Shown here piece after piece: positions 36,752 to 45,821 of a stretch of 64,000 nucleotides of DNA; the first letter of the stretch is position 1; each line of letters begins with the position of its first letter. The stretch is taken from assembly GCA_963828705.1 (NCBI GenBank), contig CAWHGA010000049.1:1-64000 (forward strand). The letters run 5' to 3'. Both the position numbers and the translations under genes were made by a program. The DNA is from CAWDJT01 sp963828705. Its GTDB lineage: Bacteria > Desulfobacterota > Syntrophobacteria > Syntrophobacterales > Syntrophobacteraceae. The notes under the pieces are model-generated. The model searched no databases, was not told where the DNA came from, and saw only the letters and a list, made by a program, of their open reading frames with translations.

Positions 36752-37696
36752 TTGGGCAAAAGACGCAAACCGCAATCCCTGCAATATCTGCAGTACCTCG
36801 GGGTCCGCACTGCCCTGGCGATCGCCCGGATTTTGCCGCTCGGGGTTCTGTATGCGATCGCCAGGTTTCTCGGCAATCTTCTCTATTGGCTCGGCCGCCA
36901 TCGCCGTACCATCGCTTTGACCAACATCCGGGAGGCGTACCACGGCCAACTGGATGATACCTCCCTGCATTTGTTGGCCCGCCGGAGTTTCACCGCATTT
37001 TTTTCCACCGCCATGGAAATTATCAAGCTGCGGCTGTTTTTGACTGACACTTCCGATTTGGGTGATCCGCGAATCTATCCGGAATCGCTGCGCAGCCTTT
37101 TTGCTAAGGCCCGTAAAATTCACGACGAATCTTGCGGCTGCATATTTGTCACTCCCCACATCGGCAATTGGGAATTATTACCCCACGTCAGCGCCAAGGT
37201 GGGAATTCCGCTGGCCGTAGTGGTACGCCCTCTCGACAACCCCTACCTGGAACGGCTGCTTTACGCCAACCGTGCTGTTGACGGTCAGATCGTGATCCCT
37301 AAACGCAATGCCTTTTTCACCTTGCAGAGACTGCTTCAAGCAGGGAAATCTATCGGCATGCTGCCCGATCAGAGTACCAAGAAGGGTGTGCGGGTGGATT
37401 TCATGGGGCGGGGCGCCATGACCACCCCGGTTCCTGCCGTCCTGGCGCTTTCCTACCAACGCCCGGTGGTTGTAGTGGCCTGTTGCCGCAGTAATTCATC
37501 CATCGGTTTTGAAGGTTTTGTCAGTGATCCCATCTGGCCTGCCACTGGCTATTCCAGTGAAAAGGGCGAAATTATCCGCATTACCGAAGCCATTCACAAG
37601 GAGATGGAAACCGTTATTCGTCGCTACCCTGAGCAGTATCTATGGATGCACAATCGGTGGAAGATCTATCGGACCAAGAAGCAATTCCTGGATTGA
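36752..37696 (+). CDS. LpxL/HtrB-type lipid acyltransferase
   Basis: A 314-residue inner-membrane acyltransferase. The start is TTG 36752, fixed by GGAGG seven bases upstream; no ATG fits. One N-terminal helix (LGVRTALAIARILPLGVLYA) precedes the catalytic TPHIGNWELLPH (His-x4-Glu). MLPDQSTKKGVRVDFMGRGA is the second family block. LpxL/LpxM enzymes move acyl groups from ACP to lipid A precursors. As the last gene of the cluster, its likely job is to put the special acyl chain made by the cluster onto a glycolipid or phospholipid; the acceptor is unproven. Confidence 0.85.
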   Translation: MGKRRKPQSLQYLQYLGVRTALAIARILPLGVLYAIARFLGNLLYWLGRHRRTIALTNIREAYHGQLDDTSLHLLARRSFTAFFSTAMEIIKLRLFLTDTSDLGDPRIYPESLRSLFAKARKIHDESCGCIFVTPHIGNWELLPHVSAKVGIPLAVVVRPLDNPYLERLLYANRAVDGQIVIPKRNAFFTLQRLLQAGKSIGMLPDQSTKKGVRVDFMGRGAMTTPVPAVLALSYQRPVVVVACCRSNSSIGFEGFVSDPIWPATGYSSEKGEIIRITEAIHKEMETVIRRYPEQYLWMHNRWKIYRTKKQFLD

Positions 37697-37757
37697 AAAA
37701 AGTCAGTGTCTGCAGGCAGGTGGGGCTGTGACCCAGCCGATGGCGTGACATAACCTG

Positions 37758-37794
37758 AAACCGGGAACGAGTCGCTGCGACCCGCTCCCGGTTT
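37758..37794. terminator. bidirectional terminator after lipid cluster
   Basis: AAACCGGGA pairs with TCCCGGTTT around a 19-base arm-and-loop. It lies between the acyltransferase (plus) and the FmdB-type gene (minus) and is positioned to stop both. Confidence 0.7.
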
Positions 37795-37842
37795 ATGTTC
37801 TCAGCTCGTGATGTTATGGCAGATGCTAATTCGTTGACAGGG

Positions 37843-38148
37843 TCAATCGGAACTGGCGGCGGCACTGCAAGAAGAACCGCAGTTCTTGGTTTCAGTCTTC
37901 GCCGGCTCACTGGGGGAATCACTTGCCGTTGAAGGGGAAGACGAACTGTCGGCACTGGTGCTTTGGTTCTTGCCAGAATAATCGGTCACATACCAGCCGG
38001 AACCCTTCAGGTGGAAGGTGCTCTTGGATATAACTTTGCGCATTTGTCCGCGACAGTGGGCACATTCTGTTAGCGGCGGATCGGAAAATCGTTGTACTGC
38101 CTCGGTGATCTGACTACAGGCCGTGCATTCGTATTCGTATATCGGCAT
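37843..38148 (-). CDS. FmdB-family zinc-ribbon protein
   Basis: A 101-residue protein from ATG 38148, with GGAGGAAGAGCG just upstream; the 38208 start is rejected. MPIYEYECTACSQ...LTECAHCRGQM is the FmdB/CxxC_CXXC_SSSS ribbon with paired CxxC. A Ser/Thr-rich disordered tail and CGSSC follow. These small regulatory-type proteins are found in many Deltaproteobacteria with unknown targets; SGWYVTDYSGKN is typical. Nothing here connects it to the lipid cluster, from which a terminator divides it. Confidence 0.85.
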   Translation of the reverse strand: MPIYEYECTACSQITEAVQRFSDPPLTECAHCRGQMRKVISKSTFHLKGSGWYVTDYSGKNQSTSADSSSSPSTASDSPSEPAKTETKNCGSSCSAAASSD

Positions 38149-38455
38149 CGCTCTTCCTCCTTGGGGACCTGACAAACCCAGCAAATAATATTCATTTGGT
38201 TTGGCCAAATTATAATTCCGGCCGCTTCAATGTCAAGGGTTAGCTTCGTTCTTTCCGCATTTGGCAACAGAAGCAGTTTTGTGGGCGCAACAGCAGTCGG
38301 CAATCGACCACCTGACTGAGCACAGATCAAACGAAAAGCGCCACAACCTCAGGGCATTGGCCTCAGAAGCGGCGGCGATCAATCCTGCCGCATTAGGCCT
38401 TTGGCAGGTCGGGGAATCCGCTATCGGGAGGTGTCAAACCGCGATTCTGGGAGCC
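38149..38455. other. intergenic, promoter region of FmdB-type gene
   Basis: AT-rich near 38185-38220 (AAATAATATTCATTTGG, AAATTATAATTCCGG on the plus strand), compatible with a minus-strand promoter for the FmdB-type gene. No gene or repeat is recognised in the remainder. Confidence 0.35.
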
Positions 38456-39001
38456 TCATGAAGTCCCACCGGCGATCACCATCGTCTCCATCATTCCCAT
38501 ACTTTCAAAGGCGGCGAGGACGTCGGCGAGACCCAGCATCTTCAGGCGGGTGAGCAACTCCCGCGTGAGGTTGTGGACCATGAATTCCTCGCTCTGACGT
38601 TCCCGATCACTAACCTCAAATCGTTGCAGGAAGCGGGCAAAGCGTACCACATGGATCAGTTCGTGGGTAACGATGTAGGTAGTCAGGGCCAGCAGCTGGA
38701 TTTGCGGGTCGCGCTGCAGGGCGCGGGCAATCATGTGGTCCTGCAAGCAAATTTTGAAGTACTCAACAGACTCGCTTCCCCTCAGACGTTCACTGGGACA
38801 GCGCGCGTAGCGGCGGATTTGGGCGAAGGCCAAGTCGGTGACCTCATCCTCCGCCAAGTCTTTCAATGATTGGATGTCATAGCGATAACGCTGCCATTGC
38901 GAGGTGGATATTTTATAATGATCACTGATCAGGTCCTCTGAAATATCGATGGCCTGACCCAATACGGCAATTTCTTTGGCGGAAAACGCCCGTCGCTGCA
39001 T
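38456..39001 (-). CDS. HExxH metal-binding protein, unknown function
   Basis: ATG 39001 has AGAGG six bases upstream; the frame opens at GTG 39019. The 181-residue product has TTYIVTHELIHVVRFARFLQ, an HExxH zinc-protease-like motif, followed by REEFMV-like RQSEEFMVHNLTRE, where a downstream Glu (in QSEEFMVHN) could be the third metal ligand. No signal peptide or transmembrane helix is visible, so it would act in the cytoplasm. The first half is charged and helical. I do not know the family; proteolytic activity is only inferred. It lies downstream of waaA on the same strand. Confidence 0.65.
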   Translation of the reverse strand: MQRRAFSAKEIAVLGQAIDISEDLISDHYKISTSQWQRYRYDIQSLKDLAEDEVTDLAFAQIRRYARCPSERLRGSESVEYFKICLQDHMIARALQRDPQIQLLALTTYIVTHELIHVVRFARFLQRFEVSDRERQSEEFMVHNLTRELLTRLKMLGLADVLAAFESMGMMETMVIAGGTS

Positions 39002-39151
39002 CTGCATCCTCTGCCCCACAAACCGTTGGCCGGTTGGAACCTGTGATTGGTAGTTCCTAAAAACATCCCGGTACGTGGCAAGAGCCTCAAGAGCGGCGAT
39101 GTAAACACCGGCGCAGGGTTTGGTGATCTTCAGTCGTGCCCACTCGGTTGC

Positions 39152-40489
39152 TCACCCCTCAAACAGCCAACGGATGCGAGCAACAATCCGCAGACTGCTC
39201 CCTGCATGCTTATTGAACAGCACTTCGGCGGATTCGGCAACCCGTTTCCGGAGGCCAGAATCAGATATCCACTGGTGGACAAGCTCGAAAAGCTGGTCCG
39301 TTCCCTCGATTCGCCGGGCACACCCGGACTGGAGGAGTACTTCTTCCACCTGGCGAAAGTTACCCAGGTGCGCCCCCCATACCATGGGCACCCCCTGGGC
39401 CAGAGGTTCCAACGGATTGTGCCCACCAAACGGCACCAGACTGCCACCAATGAAGGCAACCCCGGCTAAGGCGTAGAAGTGTGCCAACTCCCCCAGGGTG
39501 TCCAGTATGAGCACCTGTCGATCCGAGGCCCCTTCACCCCGGCTGCGCCGGCTAACGGTCAAGCCGAGACGGTGGCACAGCTGTTCGAGCAGAACCGCTC
39601 GCTGAATCTGGCGAGGTGCCAGAATCAAGAGTGCCTCGGAATGGGTGCTCAGCAGACGCCGGTGGACCTCAAGAAGCAGCGGTTCCTCACCGTCATGGGT
39701 GCTACCGGCAATCCATACCGGTCGTGCCGCGGTGATGCCGGCTTCATCACGCAGGCGGCTCCGCTCCAGTTCCGAAAGCGGAGTCAAATGAGAATCGAAC
39801 TTCAGGTTGCCGACATCCAGCACTGTGGCCGACTCCAGCCCAAGATCCTTAAAACGCTTACAATCCTGAGGGGATTGGACAAAAACCAGCGAAAACCTCT
39901 TCCAGATCGGACCTACAAACGCCCGCAACCGCCTCAACCGCGCATAGGATCGCTGGGAGAGGCGGGCGTTCACCAGTACGCATGGAATGCCGTAGCGACA
40001 ACAGCTCCAAAGGAGGTTGGGCCAGACGTCGGTTTCCACCAGCACCATGACCTGCGGGCGGATACGTCGCATCAGGGCCACCATGGACCAGGGAAAGTCA
40101 TGCGGCAAATAGCAGAAATCGCTGACCCATTTCGCCAACACGCGCCGTGCGGCATCTTGTCCGGTCTCAGTGGCGGTCGAAAAGGTGATGGCCGATTGTG
40201 GGAAGGCCGTTTTCCAGGCCTCTACCAGTGGCACTACGGAATGGGTTTCCCCTAAGGAAAGCGCATGAATCCAGATTCGGGGATGGTCGGGGGACAACTC
40301 CGGGAGTCGCCAGCCCAATCGTTGCCAGGCGGTCGCCCACCGTTTACGGCCGGTCGCACCGCGGAGCAGGCTGGCGATGACGATCCACGGCCAGGCAAGT
40401 CCGAGCAGCAGATTATAACCCCACCAGAGGAGCCGTTCCGGCATGGAATGCTCAGCTCTCACCGTCACAGCCATGGACCTCATCAGCAT
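39152..40489 (-). CDS. waaA: Kdo transferase
   Basis: A 445-residue GT30 glycosyltransferase that adds Kdo to lipid IVA at the inner membrane. It has an N-terminal membrane helix (LLWWGYNLLLGLAWPWIVIA), the acceptor half with IWIHALSLGETHSVVPLVEA and VLVETDVWPNLLW, and the donor half with WIAGSTHDGEEPLLL and GGSLVPFGGHNPLEPLAQG. ATG 40489 overlaps the msbA stop by seven bases (ATGCTGA); ATG 40483 is the alternative. It is the last lipid A gene of the operon. Confidence 0.92.
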   Translation of the reverse strand: MLMRSMAVTVRAEHSMPERLLWWGYNLLLGLAWPWIVIASLLRGATGRKRWATAWQRLGWRLPELSPDHPRIWIHALSLGETHSVVPLVEAWKTAFPQSAITFSTATETGQDAARRVLAKWVSDFCYLPHDFPWSMVALMRRIRPQVMVLVETDVWPNLLWSCCRYGIPCVLVNARLSQRSYARLRRLRAFVGPIWKRFSLVFVQSPQDCKRFKDLGLESATVLDVGNLKFDSHLTPLSELERSRLRDEAGITAARPVWIAGSTHDGEEPLLLEVHRRLLSTHSEALLILAPRQIQRAVLLEQLCHRLGLTVSRRSRGEGASDRQVLILDTLGELAHFYALAGVAFIGGSLVPFGGHNPLEPLAQGVPMVWGAHLGNFRQVEEVLLQSGCARRIEGTDQLFELVHQWISDSGLRKRVAESAEVLFNKHAGSSLRIVARIRWLFEG

Positions 40490-42219
40490 TGCTGAAACTG
40501 GATGTCGTAGAGCCGCCGATACTCCCCGTTGCGTGCCAGCAAATCGGCATGGCTTCCCTGTTCCATGATCCGGCCGCCAACTATGACCAGAATGCGGTCC
40601 GCTGACTGCACAGTGCTCAGACGGTGGGCAATGACAAAGGTGGTCCGCCCTCGCATCAGATTTTCAAGGGCCCGCTGCACTTCCTGCTCCGATTCGCTGT
40701 CGAGAGACGAGGTAGCTTCATCCAGGATGAGTATTGGCGCGTTCTTAAGGAGCGCCCGCGCAATGCAAATCCGCTGGCGTTGGCCACCCGACAACCTCAC
40801 CCCCTGTTCACCGATGACGGTATCCATTCCCTGCGGCAGCTGCACGATAAAATCGTAGGCATAGGCAGCCCTGGCGGCCTCCACAATCGCCTGGTCATCT
40901 TGGCTAACGTCGCCATAGGCGATATTGTTTCGGACCGTATCATTGAACAGAAAACTCTGTTGGGTCACCATACCAATTTGACCACGCAGCGATTTGAAAG
41001 TCACGTCCCGAACGTCTACGCCATCAATGCTGACGGCCCCGGTGGTGACATCATAGAAACGCGGAATAAGGTTCACCAGGGTAGTCTTGCCACCGCCGCT
41101 GGTTCCTACCAGCGCAATCACTTCGCCAGCGCGCACCTGTAGATCCACGTCTCGAAGCACCAACTCGTCCTGGTAGGCGAATGAGACGCGCTCAAACCGG
41201 ACCTCACGGGAGATGCGCGGAAGCTCCCCGGCATCGGCTTTTTCCACCAGATCGCTGGGGGTATCCAGGATTTCGTAGACCCGATGGATAGCCGCCAGGG
41301 CTTTTTGGATCTGGCTGTTGACCTTGCTAAGTCCTTTGACCGGCTGATAAAGAGCCAGGAGCCCGCCAAGGAAGGAGAAAAATGTCCCGGGAGTGGATTC
41401 CCCCTGAATGACCTTGAGACCTCCGTAGAAGACAATGGCAGCAATGCCGATGGCGCCAATGAATTCCATAAGAGGCGAGGACAGCGCGTCGATCCAGGCG
41501 GTTTTCAGACCGTAATCCAGATCCTTCTGGAGTTGCTGGGCAAAGCGACCCTTCTCGTAGCCTTCCATGCCAAAGGCTTTGACGATGCGACTACCGCTGA
41601 TGCCTTCATGCAGCAGGACACTGATCAACCCGCGAGTTTCCTGGGTTCGTTTGGCCAGTTTGCGCAGCTTCGAACCAAACACGAACAAAGGATAAAAGGC
41701 CACGGGCAGGACCACCACCCCCAGGGAAGCCAGCCGCCAATCCCGATAGATGATCACCACAATGAGACCCACCACGGTGAAACTGTCGCGAATCAGGCCG
41801 GTTAGAGCCTTGGTCACAGCCCCCTGGACTTCGTTGACATCGTTGGTGATGCGACTCATCAAGACACCCGTAGGCATCCGGTCGAAGAACGACAGCGACA
41901 GGTCCTGGATGTGGTCATAGAGTTGCTGACGAAGCGCATTGACCACCCGCAGACCGACGGCTTCGAGCAGATAACTGTTGGCCCAGGCGAACCCGCCTTT
42001 GAACATGAACACAGCCAGGATCACGACTGGCATCAGCCGCAGCATGGTGGTATCCCGGTTGACAAAGATGTCATCCATGGCGGGTTTGATGATGTACACG
42101 GAAAGCGCCGTGAACCCAGCAATGCCAAGCATACACGCCGCAGCCAGCAGCAGGCGGCGCCAGTGCGGCAGGGCCAGGCTAAGCAGCCGTTTTAGACCGG
42201 GGTCAAGCGACCATTTCAT
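40483..42219 (-). CDS. msbA: lipid A export ABC transporter MsbA
   Basis: A 578-residue half-transporter: six membrane helices (residues 1-310) fused to an ABC ATPase. Walker A is VGTSGGGKTTLVNL, the signature LSGGQRQRICIARAL, Walker B PILILDEATSSLD, and the H-loop FVIAHRLSTV. It flips core-lipid A across the inner membrane. Its ATG overlaps the lpxB stop by four bases and its stop overlaps waaA, so lpxB-msbA-waaA are translationally coupled. Confidence 0.93.
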   Translation of the reverse strand: MKWSLDPGLKRLLSLALPHWRRLLLAAACMLGIAGFTALSVYIIKPAMDDIFVNRDTTMLRLMPVVILAVFMFKGGFAWANSYLLEAVGLRVVNALRQQLYDHIQDLSLSFFDRMPTGVLMSRITNDVNEVQGAVTKALTGLIRDSFTVVGLIVVIIYRDWRLASLGVVVLPVAFYPLFVFGSKLRKLAKRTQETRGLISVLLHEGISGSRIVKAFGMEGYEKGRFAQQLQKDLDYGLKTAWIDALSSPLMEFIGAIGIAAIVFYGGLKVIQGESTPGTFFSFLGGLLALYQPVKGLSKVNSQIQKALAAIHRVYEILDTPSDLVEKADAGELPRISREVRFERVSFAYQDELVLRDVDLQVRAGEVIALVGTSGGGKTTLVNLIPRFYDVTTGAVSIDGVDVRDVTFKSLRGQIGMVTQQSFLFNDTVRNNIAYGDVSQDDQAIVEAARAAYAYDFIVQLPQGMDTVIGEQGVRLSGGQRQRICIARALLKNAPILILDEATSSLDSESEQEVQRALENLMRGRTTFVIAHRLSTVQSADRILVIVGGRIMEQGSHADLLARNGEYRRLYDIQFQQC

Positions 42220-43361
42220 GGGGAAACCAGTTCCAGAGCCAGACGCGCAGTTCGTTCGGCAACTCCCGGCCGGCCCAAAAGCGATCCAACGGTGGCCAAC
42301 CCCTGGCGCTGCTGTTCGAGCCGTTTCGGCTCCCCCAGCAGGGACAAGGCGGTGTCGGCCAGGAATTGCGGCTGAGCGGCATTCTGGATCAATTCGGGGA
42401 CAATGGCACGACCGACAATGAGGTTGGGGAGGCCAGCGAAACGGGCCTTGATAAGCAGACGGCCAATCGGTTCCGACAGTTTGGATACACGGTAGATAAT
42501 CACCATGGGCGTTCCCAGGATTGCGGCTTCCAGGGTGACGGTTCCGGACGCTGTTAAAATGAGATCACAGGCACGAATCACCCCCCAGGTATCAGCAGCG
42601 ACCAGTCGCACCGGCACCGTGCTGAACTCCCGGACTTGTTGCTCCAAATCAGCCGCCGAAAGCGTCGCGGCCACCGGCAGGATGAAGGAGACCTCCGGCC
42701 GTACGGCTTGAATCCTGGCCGCAGCTTCCAGCAGTATCGGCAGGAGCATGCGGATTTCACCGGTGCGACTTCCCGGCAGGAGGCCCACCAGGAGGTTGGT
42801 GCCGGCGGGCCGGTGGCGCTGACAGGCTTCCTGGTGGGTTGGCGCCTCACTGAGGACGTCCAGCAACGGATGCCCGACATAATGCACCGTCATGCCATAT
42901 TGGGCGTAGAATTCCGGCTCGAAAGGCAGGACCACCGCCATCCGATCCACCAATCGCCGCAGGGTTCGGACTCTCCCCCGTCGCCAGGCCCACACCTGTG
43001 GACTGATATAGTAAAAGATTTTGCAGCCGAGGCGGCGAGCCTTCCTGGCCAAAAGCAGATTGAACTCGGGGAAATCGATGAAAATGGCAAGCTCTGGACG
43101 TTCGGAGGTGAGGTAATGGTCAAGTGCCCGCCAGGCATGAAGGAGGGATTTCAAGTGCCGTGCGACTTCAGCGACACCGACCACGGCCACGTCGTGATTG
43201 TTCACCAGGAGTGTCGCCCCAGCCTGTTGGAGATGCTTGCCGCCAAGACAGCTAATGCGAGCTGTGGGCTCCTGATGATACAGGGCACGCACCAAACCGG
43301 CCCCGTGCAGGTCTCCCGAGGCTTCGCCGGCACTGACGAATATAGAAATCGCTCTGGACAT
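42216..43361 (-). CDS. lpxB: lipid-A-disaccharide synthase
   Basis: A GT19 enzyme of about 381 residues joining UDP-diacylglucosamine and lipid X. ISIFVSAGEASGDLHGAGLV starts the family, then IDFPEFNLLLARKARRLG, YYISPQVWAWRRGRVRTLRR and GLLPGSRTGEI. LILTASGTVTLEAAILGTPM is the sugar-nucleotide site. ATG 43361 is preferred to 43373 by alignment. About 265 bases separate it from the LpxI fusion upstream, long for this operon; I see no gene or clear hairpin there, so an internal promoter is possible. Confidence 0.92.
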   Translation of the reverse strand: MSRAISIFVSAGEASGDLHGAGLVRALYHQEPTARISCLGGKHLQQAGATLLVNNHDVAVVGVAEVARHLKSLLHAWRALDHYLTSERPELAIFIDFPEFNLLLARKARRLGCKIFYYISPQVWAWRRGRVRTLRRLVDRMAVVLPFEPEFYAQYGMTVHYVGHPLLDVLSEAPTHQEACQRHRPAGTNLLVGLLPGSRTGEIRMLLPILLEAAARIQAVRPEVSFILPVAATLSAADLEQQVREFSTVPVRLVAADTWGVIRACDLILTASGTVTLEAAILGTPMVIIYRVSKLSEPIGRLLIKARFAGLPNLIVGRAIVPELIQNAAQPQFLADTALSLLGEPKRLEQQRQGLATVGSLLGRPGVAERTARLALELVSP

Positions 43362-43626
43362 CGCTAGTGGCAATGGAGAAAACGCATTAGAATCGACTCC
43401 TCAATTGTGAGATCACCCCCCAGGCCGACATCGGTCCCCCAGACTGGACGTCCCAGAAAAACGGCACGTTTGACCCCGCGACAAAAGGCTGGCAGGCGGC
43501 CATGCGGGGCAAGTTAAAGAACCAACAGAGGTGAATTGCCCTAACGATCCGAGTATCGGGTGACAAATGACTTTGGCAAGAGGCTAAATGGATTGCCATT
43601 TCCGTGCGTCGTTGGGACCGTCCCGG

Positions 43627-45555
43627 TCAGGGGGTTAGCCGGGACCCGCAGTCTACTCGAGTGCCCGACGGCCCCTGTTTCTTACTGACCAGCACAATGC
43701 GTTCCTGAATCCGCTGAGAAATCTCGACCGCCAAGGCCAGAGCGCGGCGGCCCTCGAACCCGCTCACCGCGGGAGGACGCCCACTGCGGATCGAATCCAG
43801 GAAGGCAATGATTTCCTCCCCCAAGGCGTCGGTTTCCTCGATCTCCAGTTCCTCCATGGAGATCTCCGGAAAACCGGATGAATCCATTTCCGCTTCCTTC
43901 ACCAAAGTGTAGGCCCGTTTTTTGGCATAGTCGGCGACAATGTAGGAATCTTCCTGGAACACCCGAAGTTTACGGAGATTCTTGGTGGAGATGCGACTGG
44001 CGGTGAGGTTGACCACCGCACCATTGGCAAATTCGAGCCGAGCGGTGGCAATGTCAGGCAACTCAGTCAGCACGTGAATGCCCGAAGCCCGAACTTCCGT
44101 GGGCAGGTCCTGCATTATATGGAGAACAATGTCCAAATCGTGGATCATAAGATCCAGGATGACATCTACTTCCAGACCTCTTTCGGTGAAGGTCGCCAGT
44201 CGATGCGCCTCCATGAACATGGGGCTACGCAGTTTGGGAACAATGGCTTGAAACGCTGGATTGAATCGTTCCAGGTGACCAACCTGAAGCACACAATGGT
44301 TCTTCTCGGCCAAGGCGATGAGCTGGTCGGCTTCTTCCAGGGTTTGGGTCATGGGCTTTTCCAACAACACATGGACCCCGGCCGCCAGGAATTCGTAGGC
44401 CAGGCCGAAGTGCTCCCGAGTAGGGGTGACAATGCTCACCGCGTCCACTCGCCCCAACAGTTCTCGATAGTCTGTGACCGCTTCGGTGCAAACCGTCTGG
44501 GCAATGCTTCGCGAACGCTCGAGATCGGTGTCCACCACTGCTATCAGGTTTGCCTGCGGCAGTGCGGCATACTTTTCGGCATGGTACCGTCCCAGGTAGC
44601 CGACCCCGATGACCGCGACGCGCAGAGCATCGGGCCGCGGATGCCGTATGAGCAGGGATGGCGGTGATGCCTGTGAAGATACATCCGGTCTTACGTTATC
44701 CGGCGAACTGTCAACCTCTGCCTTGGCCACGCGCCCTTGGATCTCGTGACTGCGGGCAACAATACTGATCCCCGCTTCATTGGCGGCATCGATCATCTGA
44801 TCACGATCGAACATCAGCGATCGACCGGCTTCCACTACCAGGACCCGCGCTTTCGCCCGCTTCATGGTATGGATGGTATTCAAGCCCACCGCCGGCACAT
44901 CGAAACGCAGGTCCTGAATCGGTTTGCTCACCTTAATGACCAGCGCGCCCTGGCCGCACAACCGCCCACCGCGAAAAATAGTGGCATCGGTGCCGTCAAT
45001 CCCTTCCACCGCCAGGACCGCCTGGTCCTTTACCAGCAGGCATTGGCCGATGTCTAAGGCACCAAACTCTTTGGCCAACTGCCAGCCGAATTCGATATCC
45101 CGTTGTTCGCGATAATTGGGCTTGCGGCGGGTCAGCACTCCGGCCGGAGCCATCAGTGACGGCAGGAAAATCGTGGAAGGTTCGATCCGGATGCCTTCCG
45201 CCTCCAGTTCATCGGCGAAAGCTCGCAGCAGCGAATCATCCTTCTTGTTGCGCAACCGATGCATGAACTTAAACGCCCGCCAATCGGGACGGATTCGGGT
45301 GTACAGTCGCGTCTTATTGATGGCTCCAGCCATGGCCGCCTGAGTTACGCCTGCAGCCTTGAAGGTCCTGATCAACCGGTTCAACTGCCCCAGCCGTAAC
45401 ATACGGAATTCGGCAACCAGCTTCGCCAGGGACGGGTCGGTCTCACCCTCGAAACCCACCGCCACAACCTTAACCCCAGCCTGGCGAGCTGCATGGGCGA
45501 ACAACAACGGAAATTGCCCGCTCCCGGCAATTAGACCAATCACCTGATCGTGCAT
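43627..45555 (-). CDS. lpxI: LpxI fused to Gfo/Idh/MocA oxidoreductase
   Basis: Residues 1-275 are LpxI (DUF1009), the UDP-2,3-diacylglucosamine pyrophosphatase found where LpxH is absent: GLIAGSGQFPLLFAHAARQA, KKDDSLLRAFADELEAEG, and KVSKPIQDLRFDVPAVGLNT. A 40-residue Ser/Pro-rich linker follows. Residues 315-625 are a Gfo/Idh/MocA NAD(P) oxidoreductase (VAVIGVGYLGRYHAEKYAAL, VHVLLEKPMTQTLEEAD, MIHDLDIVLHIM). By location the second part may act on UDP-GlcNAc, as GnnA does in making 2,3-diamino lipid A, but no GnnB-type aminotransferase is present here. The frame is open throughout, so the fusion looks real, although a lost stop by indel cannot be ruled out. Confidence 0.82.
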   Translation of the reverse strand: MHDQVIGLIAGSGQFPLLFAHAARQAGVKVVAVGFEGETDPSLAKLVAEFRMLRLGQLNRLIRTFKAAGVTQAAMAGAINKTRLYTRIRPDWRAFKFMHRLRNKKDDSLLRAFADELEAEGIRIEPSTIFLPSLMAPAGVLTRRKPNYREQRDIEFGWQLAKEFGALDIGQCLLVKDQAVLAVEGIDGTDATIFRGGRLCGQGALVIKVSKPIQDLRFDVPAVGLNTIHTMKRAKARVLVVEAGRSLMFDRDQMIDAANEAGISIVARSHEIQGRVAKAEVDSSPDNVRPDVSSQASPPSLLIRHPRPDALRVAVIGVGYLGRYHAEKYAALPQANLIAVVDTDLERSRSIAQTVCTEAVTDYRELLGRVDAVSIVTPTREHFGLAYEFLAAGVHVLLEKPMTQTLEEADQLIALAEKNHCVLQVGHLERFNPAFQAIVPKLRSPMFMEAHRLATFTERGLEVDVILDLMIHDLDIVLHIMQDLPTEVRASGIHVLTELPDIATARLEFANGAVVNLTASRISTKNLRKLRVFQEDSYIVADYAKKRAYTLVKEAEMDSSGFPEISMEELEIEETDALGEEIIAFLDSIRSGRPPAVSGFEGRRALALAVEISQRIQERIVLVSKKQGPSGTRVDCGSRLTP

Positions 45556-45821
45556 GCTTCCCTAACTTGATTTTTCCAACGGACGACCAGAGTCGCCGTG
45601 ATTCCTTAGGGCATCGATGGCCACCGGCGAAGTCCCGGCACTCCTACAAACCTCATCCCCCTGGGGTCAAAACCATACATGAAAGCCCACCCCAACGTTC
45701 CTGCGCAAGCGAAATCCCAAGGGGACCCCAGGGTTTCTTGCTTCAAGCGGGTATGTCAGGCTAACTTCCTTACCAACTGCTTACCACGGTCCACTGCCCC
45801 ACCCCACTACAGGAGACACCG

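Noticed and set aside
26748..37696. Aryl-polyene gene cluster
   Set aside because: Two KS pairs and dehydratases fit in part, but no ammonia lyase, adenylation enzyme or outer-membrane export genes of that pathway are present.
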